A stretch of 64,000 nucleotides of DNA from Polynucleobacter meluiroseus (GTDB lineage: Bacteria; Pseudomonadota; Gammaproteobacteria; Burkholderiales; Burkholderiaceae): assembly GCA_945881875.1 (NCBI GenBank), contig CAMCVH010000001.1, forward strand, positions 682,001 through 746,000. Direction: 5' to 3'. The notes under the pieces were generated by a model. The model was not told where the DNA came from, searched no databases, and was given only the letters and a program-made list of their open reading frames with translations. Below are positions 24,745 through 34,893 of this stretch, piece by piece (within the stretch, counting starts at the first letter, position 1; each line of letters starts with the position of its first letter). Both the position numbers and the translations under genes were made by a program.

Positions 24745-25092
24745 TTAAATCTGCATATTCATGATGCTTTGGTAGGCAGCAACCACCTTATTACGCACTT
24801 GAACGCTTGTTTGTATGGCAACACTGGCTTTTTGAGAGGCAATCATGACATCCGATAAATTCACTCTGGTGTCGCCTAAGGCGAATTTTTGACCTAAACT
24901 CACTGAATTCTGCTCAATATTGTTAAGTTGATCCAATTGGGCTCGCAAAGCAGAGGCAAAATCGATTTTTGTTGTTGATGCTGGGTTAGCAGCATCAGCG
25001 GGTTTTACTACGGGTGGTTTGACAACAGCAGAACTGTTACGTATCTGACTTAGAATTGACTCTATCTGAGAGCTTCCAACAGGTGATGTCAT
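24745..25092 (-). CDS. fliE: Flagellar hook-basal body protein FliE
   Basis: Small rod-adapter protein joining the MS ring to the rod. The 115-aa product shows the FliE C-terminal core FALGDTRVNLSDVMIASQKA and VQVRNKVVAAYQSIMNMQI; residues 20-45 are a variable Pro/Ala linker. It is transcribed away from fliF, across a 181-bp divergent spacer, and converges on the FlhB-like gene with a five-base gap, the common arrangement in proteobacteria with FlhDC. Confidence 0.95.
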   Translation of the reverse strand: MTSPVGSSQIESILSQIRNSSAVVKPPVVKPADAANPASTTKIDFASALRAQLDQLNNIEQNSVSLGQKFALGDTRVNLSDVMIASQKASVAIQTSVQVRNKVVAAYQSIMNMQI

Positions 25093-25157
25093 ATTAAATT
25101 AGAGCCTTTTTATTACATTCACAAGATTTGATGACTATAACAAGTCAAAACTGAGTC

Positions 25158-25182
25158 AACCCTCTGATAAAAGGGGGTTTTT
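25158..25182 (+). terminator. Terminator-like hairpin in the fliE-fliF spacer
   Basis: AACCCTCT (25158-25165), a six-base loop, AGGGGGTT (25172-25179) and a T-run to 25182: eight pairs with one wobble. It lies in the divergent spacer upstream of fliF, where no plus-strand gene needs terminating, so it could be an attenuator in the fliF leader or an insulator against read-through. Confidence 0.45.
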
Positions 25183-25228
25183 CACCGCTGTTTAGGCTTA
25201 TAGCTGGATTGGCACGTAGGAGAATGTT

Positions 25229-25261
25229 ATGTGTCAATTTGTAACCTTTTTTTCACCCTAA
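25229..25261 (+). CDS. Possible ten-codon leader peptide before fliF
   Basis: A short frame encoding MCQFVTFFSP starts at an ATG with an excellent ribosome-binding site (TAGGAG, six-base spacing), better than that of fliF itself. It ends 12 bases before the fliF ATG and is in the same frame, with two stops between. It may be a translational leader that loads ribosomes for fliF by re-initiation, or a chance frame over a strong ribosome site. Confidence 0.3.
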   Translation: MCQFVTFFSP

Positions 25262-25273
25262 ATTAGATGAGCG

Positions 25274-26971
25274 ATGGCAGATCAAGAGAACGAACAACGC
25301 AGTGGATTTAGCAACTTTATTCAAAGTAGTTTTGGGCTAAATATTGCCTTGGGTGCAGGCATCGCTTTAGCGGTAGGAATTATGGCCGCTGTTTATATGT
25401 GGAGCATGAAAACAGCAGACTACAGAGTTCTTTTATCAAATTATTCTGATCGAGATGGCGGTGCTATCGTCGCAGCCCTCTCCACAATGGCTGTTCCTTA
25501 TAAGTTTTCAGAAGATGGTGGCACGATATTAGTACCATCTGGTCAAGTTTATGACGCTCGCTTAAAGCTTGCGGCGCAGGGTTTACCTAGAGGTGGAAAC
25601 ATTGGTTTTGAGTTGATGGAAAACCAAAAAATGGGAACATCTCAGTTTATCGAGCAAGTTAATTACCAAAGAGCTCAAGAAGGCGAACTAGCAAGAACTA
25701 TCAACTCAATTGGTTCTGTCGCATCCAGTCGCGTCCATTTAGCCATCCCTAAACCCTCTGTTTTTGTTCGAGAAAAACAGTACCCTACTGCCTCAGTAAT
25801 GGTAAACCTTCAATCAGGTAGAGCTTTAGATATGGGTCAGGTCAACGCCATTGTGCATTTGGTATCAAGTAGCGTTCCTGAATTGCCTGCCAAAAATGTG
25901 ACAGTGGTTGATCAAAATGGCTCCTTGTTATCTGGCAAAACCAGTGATGGCAACGATCCAAATAAACTAGATCCTTCACAGCTCAAGTATGTAAGAGATA
26001 TTCAAGATAATCTCATTAGACGTATCGAAGCAATCCTGACCCCTCTATTAGGAGAGGGCAACGTTAAAGCACAGGTTGCAGCTGAAGTTAATTTTGCTAC
26101 TGTTGAAAAAGCAACGGAAACATACAGTCCTAATAGCAATCCAGAAAAAAATACTATTCGTAGTCAAAAGAGTAATGAATCATCTAGCTCAGATCCGGTA
26201 AAAGGTGGCATTCCAGGAGCAGCAAGCAACCAAGCTGGTGCTACCCCTGCTGCTGGTGCTGCCCCTGCTGCTGGAGCGGCAACAAATGCTAGAAGAGAAA
26301 ATATTGTCAACTATGAAGTTGATAAGGTTATTAGCTATACCAAAGAGCCTGTTGGTGGCATCAAGCGCTTAGCAGTGGCTGTTGTAGTTAATTTAAAATC
26401 CTCCGTAGATGACGAAGGTAAAACTACTCAGAAGCCATTGACTGATGATGAGAAAGCGCAAGTAACTGCTCTCATTAAAGAGGCTGTTGGATTTAGCCAA
26501 GATCGCGGAGACACAATCAATCTGACTAATAGCGAATTTAAGCAAGCAGAGAAGGTAGAGATTCCAGAGGATCCAATTTGGAAACCTTATGCTAACTTAG
26601 CAACTGCCAAAACTGCCATTCAGTACATCATTACTGCCGTTGTTTTGTTCTTACTTTATTCCAAAGTACTTAAGCCACTTATGGCACGCATGGCGAACGC
26701 ATCTGTTGGTGGTAGCTTAGCTTTTGGCGGAGCAGCAGGTGCAGGAGGTTTCGCCCGCGGAGCTGGTGGTGCAGCTGGTGCAGCTGGTGCTGAGCAAGAG
26801 GAAGAGGAAGAGGAAGTGGATGAGGAGCTTGATGCTGAAGCTAAGAAAATTGCCTCTGATCTCTCAGGTCTTGGTCGTAACTCTGGCAGTGACTTAAAAG
26901 CGGTTCAAAAATTTGGCGAACAAAATCCTAAAGCTGTAGCAGCAGTAGTCAAAGATTGGATAAGTGAATGA
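25274..26971 (+). CDS. fliF: Flagellar MS-ring protein FliF
   Basis: Inner-membrane ring that nucleates the basal body. The 565-aa product has an N-terminal membrane helix (about 25-45), the ring-building YscJ-like domains (YRVLLSNYSDRDGGAIVAAL; RVHLAIPKPSVF), a Gly/Ala/Pro linker, a second membrane helix near 450-467 and a C-terminal FliG-binding tail ending VVKDWISE. Two low-complexity stretches stand out: a duplicated GATPAA/GAAPAA unit and a Gly/Ala run followed by an acidic EQEEEEEEVDEE run. The stop overlaps the fliG start by four bases. Confidence 0.97.
   Translation: MADQENEQRSGFSNFIQSSFGLNIALGAGIALAVGIMAAVYMWSMKTADYRVLLSNYSDRDGGAIVAALSTMAVPYKFSEDGGTILVPSGQVYDARLKLAAQGLPRGGNIGFELMENQKMGTSQFIEQVNYQRAQEGELARTINSIGSVASSRVHLAIPKPSVFVREKQYPTASVMVNLQSGRALDMGQVNAIVHLVSSSVPELPAKNVTVVDQNGSLLSGKTSDGNDPNKLDPSQLKYVRDIQDNLIRRIEAILTPLLGEGNVKAQVAAEVNFATVEKATETYSPNSNPEKNTIRSQKSNESSSSDPVKGGIPGAASNQAGATPAAGAAPAAGAATNARRENIVNYEVDKVISYTKEPVGGIKRLAVAVVVNLKSSVDDEGKTTQKPLTDDEKAQVTALIKEAVGFSQDRGDTINLTNSEFKQAEKVEIPEDPIWKPYANLATAKTAIQYIITAVVLFLLYSKVLKPLMARMANASVGGSLAFGGAAGAGGFARGAGGAAGAAGAEQEEEEEEVDEELDAEAKKIASDLSGLGRNSGSDLKAVQKFGEQNPKAVAAVVKDWISE
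26237..26272 (+). repeat. Two tandem 18-bp units inside fliF
   Basis: Units 26237-26254 and 26255-26272 differ at one base (A versus G) and encode GATPAA and GAAPAA in the FliF linker. An in-frame repeat like this can change copy number by slippage without breaking the gene. Confidence 0.7.
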
Positions 26972-27963
26972 GCGCTGAGGGCTTAAAAAAATCTGCCGTA
27001 TTAATACTTGCTCTTGGCGAAGAGAAAGCTGCAGCTGTTCTTAAGAATCTTACCTCAGATGAATTACAACGTATCAGTCGAGCCATCTCTGAGTTAAAAG
27101 GCGTTAATGACGCTTATTTACGTAAAGTTTTAAGAGACTTCAGCGTTGATGTCAAATCCCAATCTGCATTGGGTGTTAATAACGATGAGTTCTTAAAAGA
27201 TATTTTAGAGAAGACGCTTGGGGAAGAGGATGCAGGGCTTGTTCTTGGTAGGATTTTAAATAAACAAGATTACTCTTCAGGTCTAGATGTACTCAAGAAC
27301 ATGCCGCCTAAACAAGCGGCACAGTTAATTGTTAATGAACACCCTCAAATTATTTCAACCATTTTGGTTTTCTTGACTCGACAAAAAGCTGGGGAAATTC
27401 TCACTGAATTACCTGTTGATGTCCGAAACGAAGTCATATCAAGAATTGCGTCCTTAGATGGTATTCCCCCTGAAGCGCTGACAGAGGTAAATATTTCTTT
27501 ATCTAAATTGTTACTTAAAGATGATTCACAAAGGGGTTTGGGTGGGGTTCGTCCTGCAGCAGAGATTCTCAACTTCTTGGGTACAGAAGTGAGTGACAGT
27601 GTGATGGAATATGTTGCCACTATTGATGAAGAACTTTCGCAACAAATCAAAGATGAAATGTTCATTTTTGAAGACATTATCAAAATTCGTGATCGTGACA
27701 TGGAAATTGTCCTTCAACAAATTTCATCGGAAGGCTTGGTAACTGCTCTTAAAGGTGTCTCAGATGCCCTACGCGATAAGTTTCTTAATAATATGTCACG
27801 TCGCGCTGGCGATTTGTTGCGCGAGGATCTTGAAGCAAAAGGTCCCGTTAAATTATCAGATGTTGAAAAACAACAAAGAGAAATTCTTGCAGTTGTTACA
27901 GGTTTATTAGGTGCAGGAACCATCTCTGTCATGTCTGAAGGTGATGAAGAAGAGTTCATTTAA
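26968..27963 (+). CDS. fliG: Flagellar motor switch protein FliG
   Basis: Rotor protein that meets the MotA stator. The 331-aa product follows the FliG plan: N-terminal FliF-binding domain (KKSAVLILALGEEKAAAVLK), middle domain with the EHPQIISTILVFL motif and C-terminal torque domain with the charged helix FEDIIKIRDRDMEIVLQQ and AGDLLREDLEAKGPVKLSDVE. Overlaps fliF by four bases and touches fliH by one. Confidence 0.97.
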   Translation: MSAEGLKKSAVLILALGEEKAAAVLKNLTSDELQRISRAISELKGVNDAYLRKVLRDFSVDVKSQSALGVNNDEFLKDILEKTLGEEDAGLVLGRILNKQDYSSGLDVLKNMPPKQAAQLIVNEHPQIISTILVFLTRQKAGEILTELPVDVRNEVISRIASLDGIPPEALTEVNISLSKLLLKDDSQRGLGGVRPAAEILNFLGTEVSDSVMEYVATIDEELSQQIKDEMFIFEDIIKIRDRDMEIVLQQISSEGLVTALKGVSDALRDKFLNNMSRRAGDLLREDLEAKGPVKLSDVEKQQREILAVVTGLLGAGTISVMSEGDEEEFI

Positions 27964-28616
27964 TGTCCGAACAAAAAATAGAGACTGCGTATGAAAGATG
28001 GGAGCTTGTCTCGCTCAATGAAGATCGTTTTAAGCATCCTGATCCCTCCATTGCAAAGCTAGCTCAAGAAATCATTGATGGTCGACAGGCTGAGTTTACT
28101 GAGGGCAGAAAAGAGGGCAAGGCTGAGGGTTTTGCTCAAGGTCGTGAAGAAGGTTTTGCGCAAGGCTTAGAGGAAGCAAAAGTTGAAATCAATGAAAAGA
28201 TAGCTGTACTAGTTGCTATGCAAGCCAAGTTGTCGCAACAGATTACATACGTTCGTGAAGAAATGGCAAAAGAATTAGTTGACCTCACGCTCAATGCAGG
28301 TCGCGCTCTAGTCAGTCAAGCTTTAGAGACTCAGCCAGAATTGATCAATGATGTCATTTACAAGGCACTGCAAGAGATACCTGTATTGCAGTTACCCGCA
28401 AAAATCATGCTTCATCCAAAGGATGCATTACTTGTTGAAGAGTTCCAAGGGCCTGCATTAAAACAAGCCGGCTGGATCATTCAATCAAATGATCAAATCG
28501 CCAGGGGTGATTGCTTAATTGAGACTGGAAGTAATCGTTTAGACGCTTCTATAGACTCAAAATGGCAAAGACTAGCTATTGCTATGGGTAAAAAACCCAC
28601 AACAGATCAAATTTAA
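27963..28616 (+). CDS. fliH: Flagellar assembly protein FliH
   Basis: Regulator of the FliI ATPase at the export gate. The 217-aa product has the glycine-spaced repeat diagnostic of FliH ([20 protein letters not shown] and continuing), an amphipathic helical region and the C-terminal V-ATPase E-subunit-like domain ([24 protein letters not shown]). It starts at the fliG stop and is followed by fliI after two bases. Confidence 0.95.
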   Translation: MSEQKIETAYERWELVSLNEDRFKHPDPSIAKLAQEIIDGRQAEFTEGRKEGKAEGFAQGREEGFAQGLEEAKVEINEKIAVLVAMQAKLSQQITYVREEMAKELVDLTLNAGRALVSQALETQPELINDVIYKALQEIPVLQLPAKIMLHPKDALLVEEFQGPALKQAGWIIQSNDQIARGDCLIETGSNRLDASIDSKWQRLAIAMGKKPTTDQI

Positions 28617-28618
28617 GT

Positions 28619-30022
28619 ATGTCTGATCAAACAACAGATAACTTCGAACTGACTGATTTCGTTCAATCATGTCATGAACGGATCGGTGATGCTCAATTAT
28701 TAGAAACCCAAGGAAAAGTAATTCGTGTGGCGGGTTTAGTCATGGAGGCAGTTGGATTGAAGCTGCCTGTTGGAAGCCCTTGCTATGTTCCCCTACCCAA
28801 TAATTCACGTGTTGATGCCGAAGTAGTTGGGTTTGATGGTGACCGTTTATTCTTAATGCCACTTGGAAACGTTGAAGGCGTAAAGCCTGGGGCTTATGTC
28901 ATCCCATCTGACAATCTTCCCAGGCCACTTTCTTTTGATCATGAAACACTTCATGAGCAAAGCACGCCCTCATCAGGAAGATCACTTCCAGTTGGATTTC
29001 AGCTTTTAGGAAGAGTGATTGATGCAGCAGGAAAGGCCCTAGATACAGGCCCCGCTATTGAAAGTTACCCCTCTGCTCCCTTGTATGTGCCCCCGATCAA
29101 CCCCTTGCGCCGATCTCCTATAGTCGAAAAACTAGATACTGGAATACGCGCTATTAACGCTGGGTTACCGGTTGGTCGTGGCCAACGCATGGGTTTAATT
29201 GCCGGGTCAGGCGTTGGCAAAAGTATCTTAATTGGCATGATGACACGCTACACAACTGCTGATGTCACCGTAGTCGCACTCATTGGTGAACGTGGGCGAG
29301 AAGTAAAAGAATTTGTTGACGATATATTAGGTGAAGAAGGTTTAGCCAGGTCCGTGATAGTAGCCGCACCAGCTGATAATTCGGCAATTATGCGTTTGCA
29401 AGGCGCCTTTTATGCAACTGCAATTGCGGAATATTTTCGAGATCAAGGCAAAAATGTTCTATTAATCATGGACTCCTTGACCCGTTACGCCATGGCAGCC
29501 CGAGAAATTGGGCTAGCAATTGGGGAACCGCCGGCTACCAAGGGTTATCCACCCTCAGTATTTGCAAAAATACCCACATTAATTGAACGTGCCGGCAATG
29601 GTGAGAGCGGAAGTGGGTCGATTACAGCTTTTTATACTATTTTGACCGAGGGTGAAGAGTCGCAAGACCCTGTAGCCGACTCTGCTAAAGCCATTTTGGA
29701 TGGACATATCATCTTAAATCGGCAATTGGCAGATTCAGGGCACTACCCTGCTATTGATATTGAGCAGTCAATCAGTAGAAGTATGACCACAATTAGCACC
29801 GCAGAGCATCAAAAAGAGGCTCGACAGTTAAAGGCTTTAATCTCAAAATACCAAAGAAATCGGGATTTAATCAACGTTGGCGCTTACGTTGCTGGAAATG
29901 ACCCCATTTTAGATTTAGCTATCAAAAAATACCCTGCTATTGAGCAATTTCTTCAGCAAGGAATTGATGAAAAACACGGTATTGAGGCGAGTTTGAGGGA
30001 ACTTTCTGCTCTATTCGCTTGA
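28619..30022 (+). CDS. fliI: Flagellum-specific ATPase FliI
   Basis: Hexameric export ATPase. The 467-aa product has the Walker A motif GSGVGKS (residues 196-202), Walker [13 protein letters not shown] and the FliI/YscN signature [20 protein letters not shown]. The N-terminal beta barrel and C-terminal chaperone-binding helices are full length. It is encoded between fliH and fliJ, its two direct partners. Confidence 0.97.
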   Translation: MSDQTTDNFELTDFVQSCHERIGDAQLLETQGKVIRVAGLVMEAVGLKLPVGSPCYVPLPNNSRVDAEVVGFDGDRLFLMPLGNVEGVKPGAYVIPSDNLPRPLSFDHETLHEQSTPSSGRSLPVGFQLLGRVIDAAGKALDTGPAIESYPSAPLYVPPINPLRRSPIVEKLDTGIRAINAGLPVGRGQRMGLIAGSGVGKSILIGMMTRYTTADVTVVALIGERGREVKEFVDDILGEEGLARSVIVAAPADNSAIMRLQGAFYATAIAEYFRDQGKNVLLIMDSLTRYAMAAREIGLAIGEPPATKGYPPSVFAKIPTLIERAGNGESGSGSITAFYTILTEGEESQDPVADSAKAILDGHIILNRQLADSGHYPAIDIEQSISRSMTTISTAEHQKEARQLKALISKYQRNRDLINVGAYVAGNDPILDLAIKKYPAIEQFLQQGIDEKHGIEASLRELSALFA

Positions 30023-30055
30023 TTAAAAAGCGGTAATTTCTAACATAATGACACC

Positions 30056-30487
30056 ATGAATCCAAGTGTCATTCAACTTCTTATTGATTTAGCCGATCAA
30101 AAAGCAAAAGCAGCGTCTATTGCTTTGGCTACTGCTTTGAAAAATGAACAGTCTACAAAAGAAAAATCAAACACTTTGTATCAATTCGCCAACCAATATG
30201 AAGACAATCTTAGCCAGAAATCCCTGACTGGGATCAGTATTTCAGAATACCGAAATACACGCCAATTCATTAGCAATATTGAAAAAATTGCTTTACAACA
30301 ATCTAACTATATCCAGTTTGCAAAAGATGCGGTCAGTCAAAGACAGGCTGAATTTAGAGAAATTGAAAAAAAACGACTTACATACGAAATATTACAGAAA
30401 AAACAAATCAAGTTATCAGTAGCTCGAGCAAATGCAATTGAGCAAACCAGCTCTGATGAACTTTCTGTTATGAGAAAAGGGTTTTAA
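30056..30487 (+). CDS. fliJ: Flagellar export protein FliJ
   Basis: 143-aa coiled-coil stalk protein that sits in the FliI hexamer and activates the export gate. It is almost wholly alpha-helical with heptad spacing (IQLLIDLADQKAKAASIALA to the C-terminus) and has the conserved mid-region FREIEKKRLTYEIL. Identity rests on size, coiled coil and its place between fliI and fliK; the sequence family itself is weakly conserved. Confidence 0.88.
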   Translation: MNPSVIQLLIDLADQKAKAASIALATALKNEQSTKEKSNTLYQFANQYEDNLSQKSLTGISISEYRNTRQFISNIEKIALQQSNYIQFAKDAVSQRQAEFREIEKKRLTYEILQKKQIKLSVARANAIEQTSSDELSVMRKGF

Positions 30488-30488
30488 A

Positions 30489-31853
30489 GTGAATCTTCCA
30501 AGCATCCTTAGCACTATTGCTAGCATCCCCCAGCTTGATTTGAATCAGATTGACAATGGTCAACCATCAAATTCTGGCATGAGCTTTGACCAACAGTTGA
30601 CTGCTCAAACAGAAAAGCTGAATCAACAAGCTTCGATAAACCAGCCATCAGAATCAAAAAGTGCTGATTCTAATCATGCTCAGTCACAAGATGCTCAATC
30701 AGTAACAATGGTTGTGAATGATTCTGATGATAAAAATGTTGAGAATTCTGAAATAGTTGAAGCTATGGCGGGCATGGCTTTAGCACCATCAGTATTAAGC
30801 GGCATCAATCTTGCTGTAAGAGTTATTGATCGTTTGACTAGCTCAGATCAAGCAACGCAAACTGAGGTAATCTCAACAGCATCAGAGGTTTCTGGAATTA
30901 CAAAGACCTCAATAGCAGCTACCAATACTGCTATTACTAAAAATACAACATTAGGTTTAGTAGAAGCTGACTCTGCGTTGAATACAAAAGAAGTTGTCAA
31001 AGCCAATACTCAAGATACTTCAATCAGCCCATCTGAACTCAAAACGATGATGGATGCCAAAGCATTAAATGATGGCGCTCAAGATAGTTTGAATCAAGCT
31101 AATAGAATGAATACAACTGTATTCTCTCCAGAAAATATCAGTTCAGAACTCAAATCAGAAAACGACTTAAGAAATACACTCATTCAAGATGCTAGAAACA
31201 GCGCAAATAGCAAAACAAGTAACAATAATGACAATTTGTTGACTAGTAACCTTGTTGATTTAGAAAGTCAATTAACAGAGTTAAAGACCATTAATTCATT
31301 GAAAGTCAGCAGCTCAATAAATGCTGCAGCTATTTCTCAAAGAGTTCTTGCCTCTGACTTGGCTTCAGATATAACAAACAAAGATATTAGTATTAACAAC
31401 ATTAGCGCTAATCAACGCACTACTCAAGTTGACTCAGCGAATTTAGTTGAGTTGAAAGCGCCTGTCTCGAGCCCAGACTGGGGTCCGGCTTTAAATCAGC
31501 GTGTTACCTGGATGGTGGCTAACTCTTTACAAAATGCGAGCATTACGGTTAACCCCCCTAATCTAGGTCCGCTTGAGATAAATATCCAAACTGACCAAAA
31601 TAAAACTAACGTTCAGTTTATTGTTTCTAGCTCAGAAGTTCGTCAAGCCATTCAGGATGCCATTCCTTCGCTAAGTAAAATGTTAGAAAATAGTGGCTTA
31701 CAGCTTGGACAAGCTGATATTAATTCAAGAAGTCATAGCCAGAATAGAGAAAATGCTAAGACTGAGACTCAAATCAAAAATATTGAGTCCATCAGCAATC
31801 AGATTGAGTCAGCTTCTATTCAGGGTCAAGGTTTAATTAATACATACGTTTAA
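30489..31853 (+). CDS. fliK: Flagellar hook-length control protein FliK
   Basis: 454-aa molecular ruler. The first about 300 residues are low-complexity (Ser, Asn, Gln, Thr) as expected for the disordered ruler part. The C-terminal domain has the family block SVDW-type start (SPDWGPALNQRVTWMVANSL) and the PPNLGPLEINIQTDQNKTNV motif that contacts FlhB. The start is a GTG one base after the fliJ stop, with AAGGG upstream. Confidence 0.93.
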   Translation: MNLPSILSTIASIPQLDLNQIDNGQPSNSGMSFDQQLTAQTEKLNQQASINQPSESKSADSNHAQSQDAQSVTMVVNDSDDKNVENSEIVEAMAGMALAPSVLSGINLAVRVIDRLTSSDQATQTEVISTASEVSGITKTSIAATNTAITKNTTLGLVEADSALNTKEVVKANTQDTSISPSELKTMMDAKALNDGAQDSLNQANRMNTTVFSPENISSELKSENDLRNTLIQDARNSANSKTSNNNDNLLTSNLVDLESQLTELKTINSLKVSSSINAAAISQRVLASDLASDITNKDISINNISANQRTTQVDSANLVELKAPVSSPDWGPALNQRVTWMVANSLQNASITVNPPNLGPLEINIQTDQNKTNVQFIVSSSEVRQAIQDAIPSLSKMLENSGLQLGQADINSRSHSQNRENAKTETQIKNIESISNQIESASIQGQGLINTYV

Positions 31854-31879
31854 CAAACAAAATAATGAAAGTTTAAGAA

Positions 31880-32359
31880 ATGGCTGAAGAAAAAACTGAA
31901 GAAGCTCCAAAAAAATCAAAATTGCCTCTCATTATTATTGCAGCGGTAGTGGTTTTAGCTTTAGCAGGAGGTGGTGCCTGGTTTTTTCTAAAGGGTGACT
32001 CTTCTGAGGATGACGAAAAAGCGAAAGCAAAAACAAGTGCCATTGAAGCTATCCCCGTATACATGGCCATCGATACATTAACGGTTAACTTAAAAGATAG
32101 CCGTCAATATCTTCAATTAACGATCAGCCTGCAATTGAAAAATACGGAAGACTCAGGACTGATTAAACTTTATATGCCTCAAGTTCGTACAAGAGCGTTA
32201 ATCATATTATCCAATAAGAAACCAGAGGATGTTATTAGCGCAGAAGGTAAGCTGGCATTACTAGAAGAGCTTAAAACAATCACTGAAAAGCCCTTTACGG
32301 AAAAGTTAGAGCCGATTGAGATCTTAGATGTGTCTTTTACAAGCTTCATTATTCAATAA
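31880..32359 (+). CDS. fliL: Flagellar basal body protein FliL
   Basis: 159-aa single-pass membrane protein near the stator. A lysine-rich cytoplasmic start, a membrane helix at about 14-34 (LPLIIIAAVVVLALAGGGAW), an acidic linker and the periplasmic stomatin-like FliL domain (VYMAIDTLTVNLKDSRQYLQ; VRTRALIILSNKKPEDV; EILDVSFTSFIIQ). Located immediately before fliM. Confidence 0.95.
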   Translation: MAEEKTEEAPKKSKLPLIIIAAVVVLALAGGGAWFFLKGDSSEDDEKAKAKTSAIEAIPVYMAIDTLTVNLKDSRQYLQLTISLQLKNTEDSGLIKLYMPQVRTRALIILSNKKPEDVISAEGKLALLEELKTITEKPFTEKLEPIEILDVSFTSFIIQ

Positions 32360-32361
32360 CT

Positions 32362-33348
32362 ATGGCTGAAGAATCACTTTCTCAAAATGAAATGGACACC
32401 CTACTGACTGGACTTTCGAGTTCTAAGTTAGAAGCTCCCTTCGTATTTAACGAAGCAGACGTCGTTAAATACGATCCTCTCAAGCAAAGGTATATGGCTC
32501 AAAAACTGCCTACACTTGAGATGATCAATGATAGTTTTACACGCCTAGCCAGAATTACTCTTTATAACTTTTTAAAGCGATCTGCCAATATTTCAACAGG
32601 AACAATCCGGGTTATTGAATATGGTGAATTTCTACAATCTGTCATTAATCCTTCTTGTTTAAATTTAGTTCAATTAAAACCTTTAAACGGTATTGGACTT
32701 TGTGTTTTTGATCCTGATATTTCGTTCTTATTCATTGATAGTTTTTTTGGTGGTGATGGTCGATTTGAGGTGGGCGGTCTTGCAAGAGAATTTACTTCAA
32801 CAGAATTAAGAACCATTCAACGAATCCTTAATCTTCTATTGTTAAATTATCAAACAGCTTGGGAACCCTACTTCCCAATTGAGCCTTTTTTTGTTCGAAC
32901 TGAGATGAATCCTACTTTTGCCAATATTGCACCTCAAACAGACTTAACAACGGTAACGACTTTTAATATTGAAGTTGGCAACATTAAGGGTCGGATTAGT
33001 TTTTGTTTGCCAAATTCTATGCTTGAGCCTGCAAGAGAAATTATTTCTAGTGACTCTCATGCTATTAGCTCTGATGTTAAGTCTATTTGGTATGAGTCAT
33101 TAAAAATGCAAATGTCAGATGCAGAAATTACAACTGTTGCTGAGCTTTGCCATATACCCAGCACTCTTCAAAAAGTTTTAGATTTAAAAATTGGGGATGT
33201 TTTACATACAGAACTCCCACATATCATCAATTTAAAGGTAGAAGGTTTACCAGTAATTGAGTGCACTTATGGTCAGAAAGATAATCGTCTATGTGTTCGA
33301 GTAGAAAAGATTATTCATAATTTTGACTCCTTCACACACCTCACCTAA
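32362..33348 (+). CDS. fliM: Flagellar motor switch protein FliM
   Basis: C-ring protein that binds CheY-P and FliG. The 328-aa product has the N-terminal CheY-binding peptide in a variant form (ESLSQNEMDTLLTG), the middle GGXG region SFFGGDGRFEV and the C-terminal SPOA domain. Length is normal. Chemotaxis genes are absent from this window but the CheY-docking peptide suggests that they exist elsewhere. Confidence 0.96.
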   Translation: MAEESLSQNEMDTLLTGLSSSKLEAPFVFNEADVVKYDPLKQRYMAQKLPTLEMINDSFTRLARITLYNFLKRSANISTGTIRVIEYGEFLQSVINPSCLNLVQLKPLNGIGLCVFDPDISFLFIDSFFGGDGRFEVGGLAREFTSTELRTIQRILNLLLLNYQTAWEPYFPIEPFFVRTEMNPTFANIAPQTDLTTVTTFNIEVGNIKGRISFCLPNSMLEPAREIISSDSHAISSDVKSIWYESLKMQMSDAEITTVAELCHIPSTLQKVLDLKIGDVLHTELPHIINLKVEGLPVIECTYGQKDNRLCVRVEKIIHNFDSFTHLT

Positions 33349-33359
33349 AGAGTTTTTAT

Positions 33360-33737
33360 ATGGCAGAAGAAAATAACCCTGACTCCCCTGAAAATATTGC
33401 AAAAGAGTTGCCCGCTGACTCTGGTAGCGTTTTTAAAGATATGAATAGCGGAGATGTCTCTGAAGACGACCCTCAAAGCATAGACTTTATTTTAGATATA
33501 CCTGTTCAATTAACGGTTGAACTAGGTCGTACTAAAATGCCTATCAAAAATTTAGTCCGCTTAACCCAAGGTTCAGTTGTACCGCTCAATAGTGTTGTAG
33601 CAGAGCCCTTAGATGTCTATGTCAACGGCACACTTGTTGCAAAGGCTGAGATTGTAGTCATACAAGAAAAATTTGGTATCCGCTTAACTGACATTATTTC
33701 GCCAGCTGAGCGTATGCGTAGGTTAAGTCGTCAATGA
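33360..33737 (+). CDS. fliN: Flagellar motor switch protein FliN
   Basis: 125-aa C-ring base protein with a variable acidic N-terminus (about 45 residues) and one SPOA domain (ILDIPVQLTVELGRTKMPIK, VAEPLDVYVNGTLVAKAEIV, KFGIRLTDIISPAERMRRL). Overlaps fliO by four bases. Confidence 0.97.
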   Translation: MAEENNPDSPENIAKELPADSGSVFKDMNSGDVSEDDPQSIDFILDIPVQLTVELGRTKMPIKNLVRLTQGSVVPLNSVVAEPLDVYVNGTLVAKAEIVVIQEKFGIRLTDIISPAERMRRLSRQ

Positions 33738-34075
33738 GCGCTTTATTCCAGACAACATTAGCACTTGTAGCAGTTTTATTAGTTATATGGGGTTGCGCTT
33801 ATCTATTACGTAAATTGCAGACAATACGCGGCGGTCATTCAAATCTTATTCAATTAAAAGCCATAAGTTCGTTGGGTCCAAGAGAGAAAGTGGCTTTAAT
33901 TGAGGTTTCTGGGCAATTAATTCTTGTTGGAGTGGCGGCGGGTCAAGTTAATCACATTGCAACTCTTGAGAAAACAACGGATATCGATAGCTCCAAAGGT
34001 GAGGCATCTACCCCAATACCATTTAATGCTAAATCTTGGTTAGACTCCTACTTAAAAAATCAAAATGCTAAATAA
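33734..34075 (+). CDS. fliO: Flagellar biosynthetic protein FliO
   Basis: 113-aa, with an N-terminal membrane helix ([19 protein letters not shown]) and a small cytoplasmic domain containing [20 protein letters not shown], the FliO hallmark. FliO assists assembly of the FliP ring. It overlaps fliN by four and fliP by eleven bases. Confidence 0.93.
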   Translation: MSALFQTTLALVAVLLVIWGCAYLLRKLQTIRGGHSNLIQLKAISSLGPREKVALIEVSGQLILVGVAAGQVNHIATLEKTTDIDSSKGEASTPIPFNAKSWLDSYLKNQNAK

Positions 34076-34886
34076 TTGTTTTTCTTTTTTTAAGAACTTA
34101 CCTTTTCTTCAAACTTTGAATGCTTGCAAACAAAATCGCTTAAAGTTGTTTGTATTTTCAAGTATTTTATTTGCTGGATTATTCACTTTTTTACTTCAAC
34201 CTGCTTTAGCCCAAGAGCTTCCGGGGCTCAATGTTAGTAAAAACGCAGCTGGTGGCCAAACCTACAGCTTAACTTTACAGCTACTCATATTATTAACATC
34301 ACTGACCTTTTTACCAGCAGTTATCTTGATGATGACTAGTTTTACCAGAATCATCATCGTTTTATCTTTACTTCGCTCAGCCTTAGGCACAACCAATTCA
34401 CCACCCAATCAAGTCTTGATTGGTTTGGCCTTATTTATGACTTTTTTCATCATGAGCCCAGTGATTGATGACATTTATAAGAATGCTTATGAGCCATTAG
34501 CTGCTAATAAGATATCTACGACGGTTGCTATCGAAAAAGCAGCTGAGCCGCTTAAAGTATTTATGACTAAACAAACAAGAGAAGCTGATTTAGCTCTTTT
34601 TGTAAAAATGTCAAAATCGGAATCTGTATTTGACGTGACCAATATTCCATTAACAATCTTAGTTCCTGCCTTTGTCACAAGTGAGCTAAAAACTGCCTTT
34701 CAAATTGGTTTCACAATATTCCTGCCATTCTTAATTATTGATATGGTGGTTGCTTCCATATTAATGGCTATGGGTATGATGATGGTTCCACCATCGATCG
34801 TGTCATTACCATTTAAATTAATGCTCTTTGTACTGGTGGATGGCTGGCAATTGCTTTTAGGTTCTTTAGCCCAGAGTTTTTCTTGA
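34065..34886 (+). CDS. fliP: Flagellar export gate protein FliP
   Basis: 273-aa export-gate subunit. It carries a cleavable N-terminal signal sequence ending QPALAQ, four membrane helices and the family signatures [19 protein letters not shown] and [18 protein letters not shown]. The overlap with fliO and immediate fliQ and fliR downstream match the standard export-gate operon. Confidence 0.97.
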   Translation: MLNNCFSFFKNLPFLQTLNACKQNRLKLFVFSSILFAGLFTFLLQPALAQELPGLNVSKNAAGGQTYSLTLQLLILLTSLTFLPAVILMMTSFTRIIIVLSLLRSALGTTNSPPNQVLIGLALFMTFFIMSPVIDDIYKNAYEPLAANKISTTVAIEKAAEPLKVFMTKQTREADLALFVKMSKSESVFDVTNIPLTILVPAFVTSELKTAFQIGFTIFLPFLIIDMVVASILMAMGMMMVPPSIVSLPFKLMLFVLVDGWQLLLGSLAQSFS

Positions 34887-34893
34887 GAAATTC

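Noticed and set aside
25205..25235. Sigma-54 promoter before fliF (TTGGCACG present)
   Set aside because: The TTGGCACG half is good, but no GC/TTGC element occurs at the required spacing.
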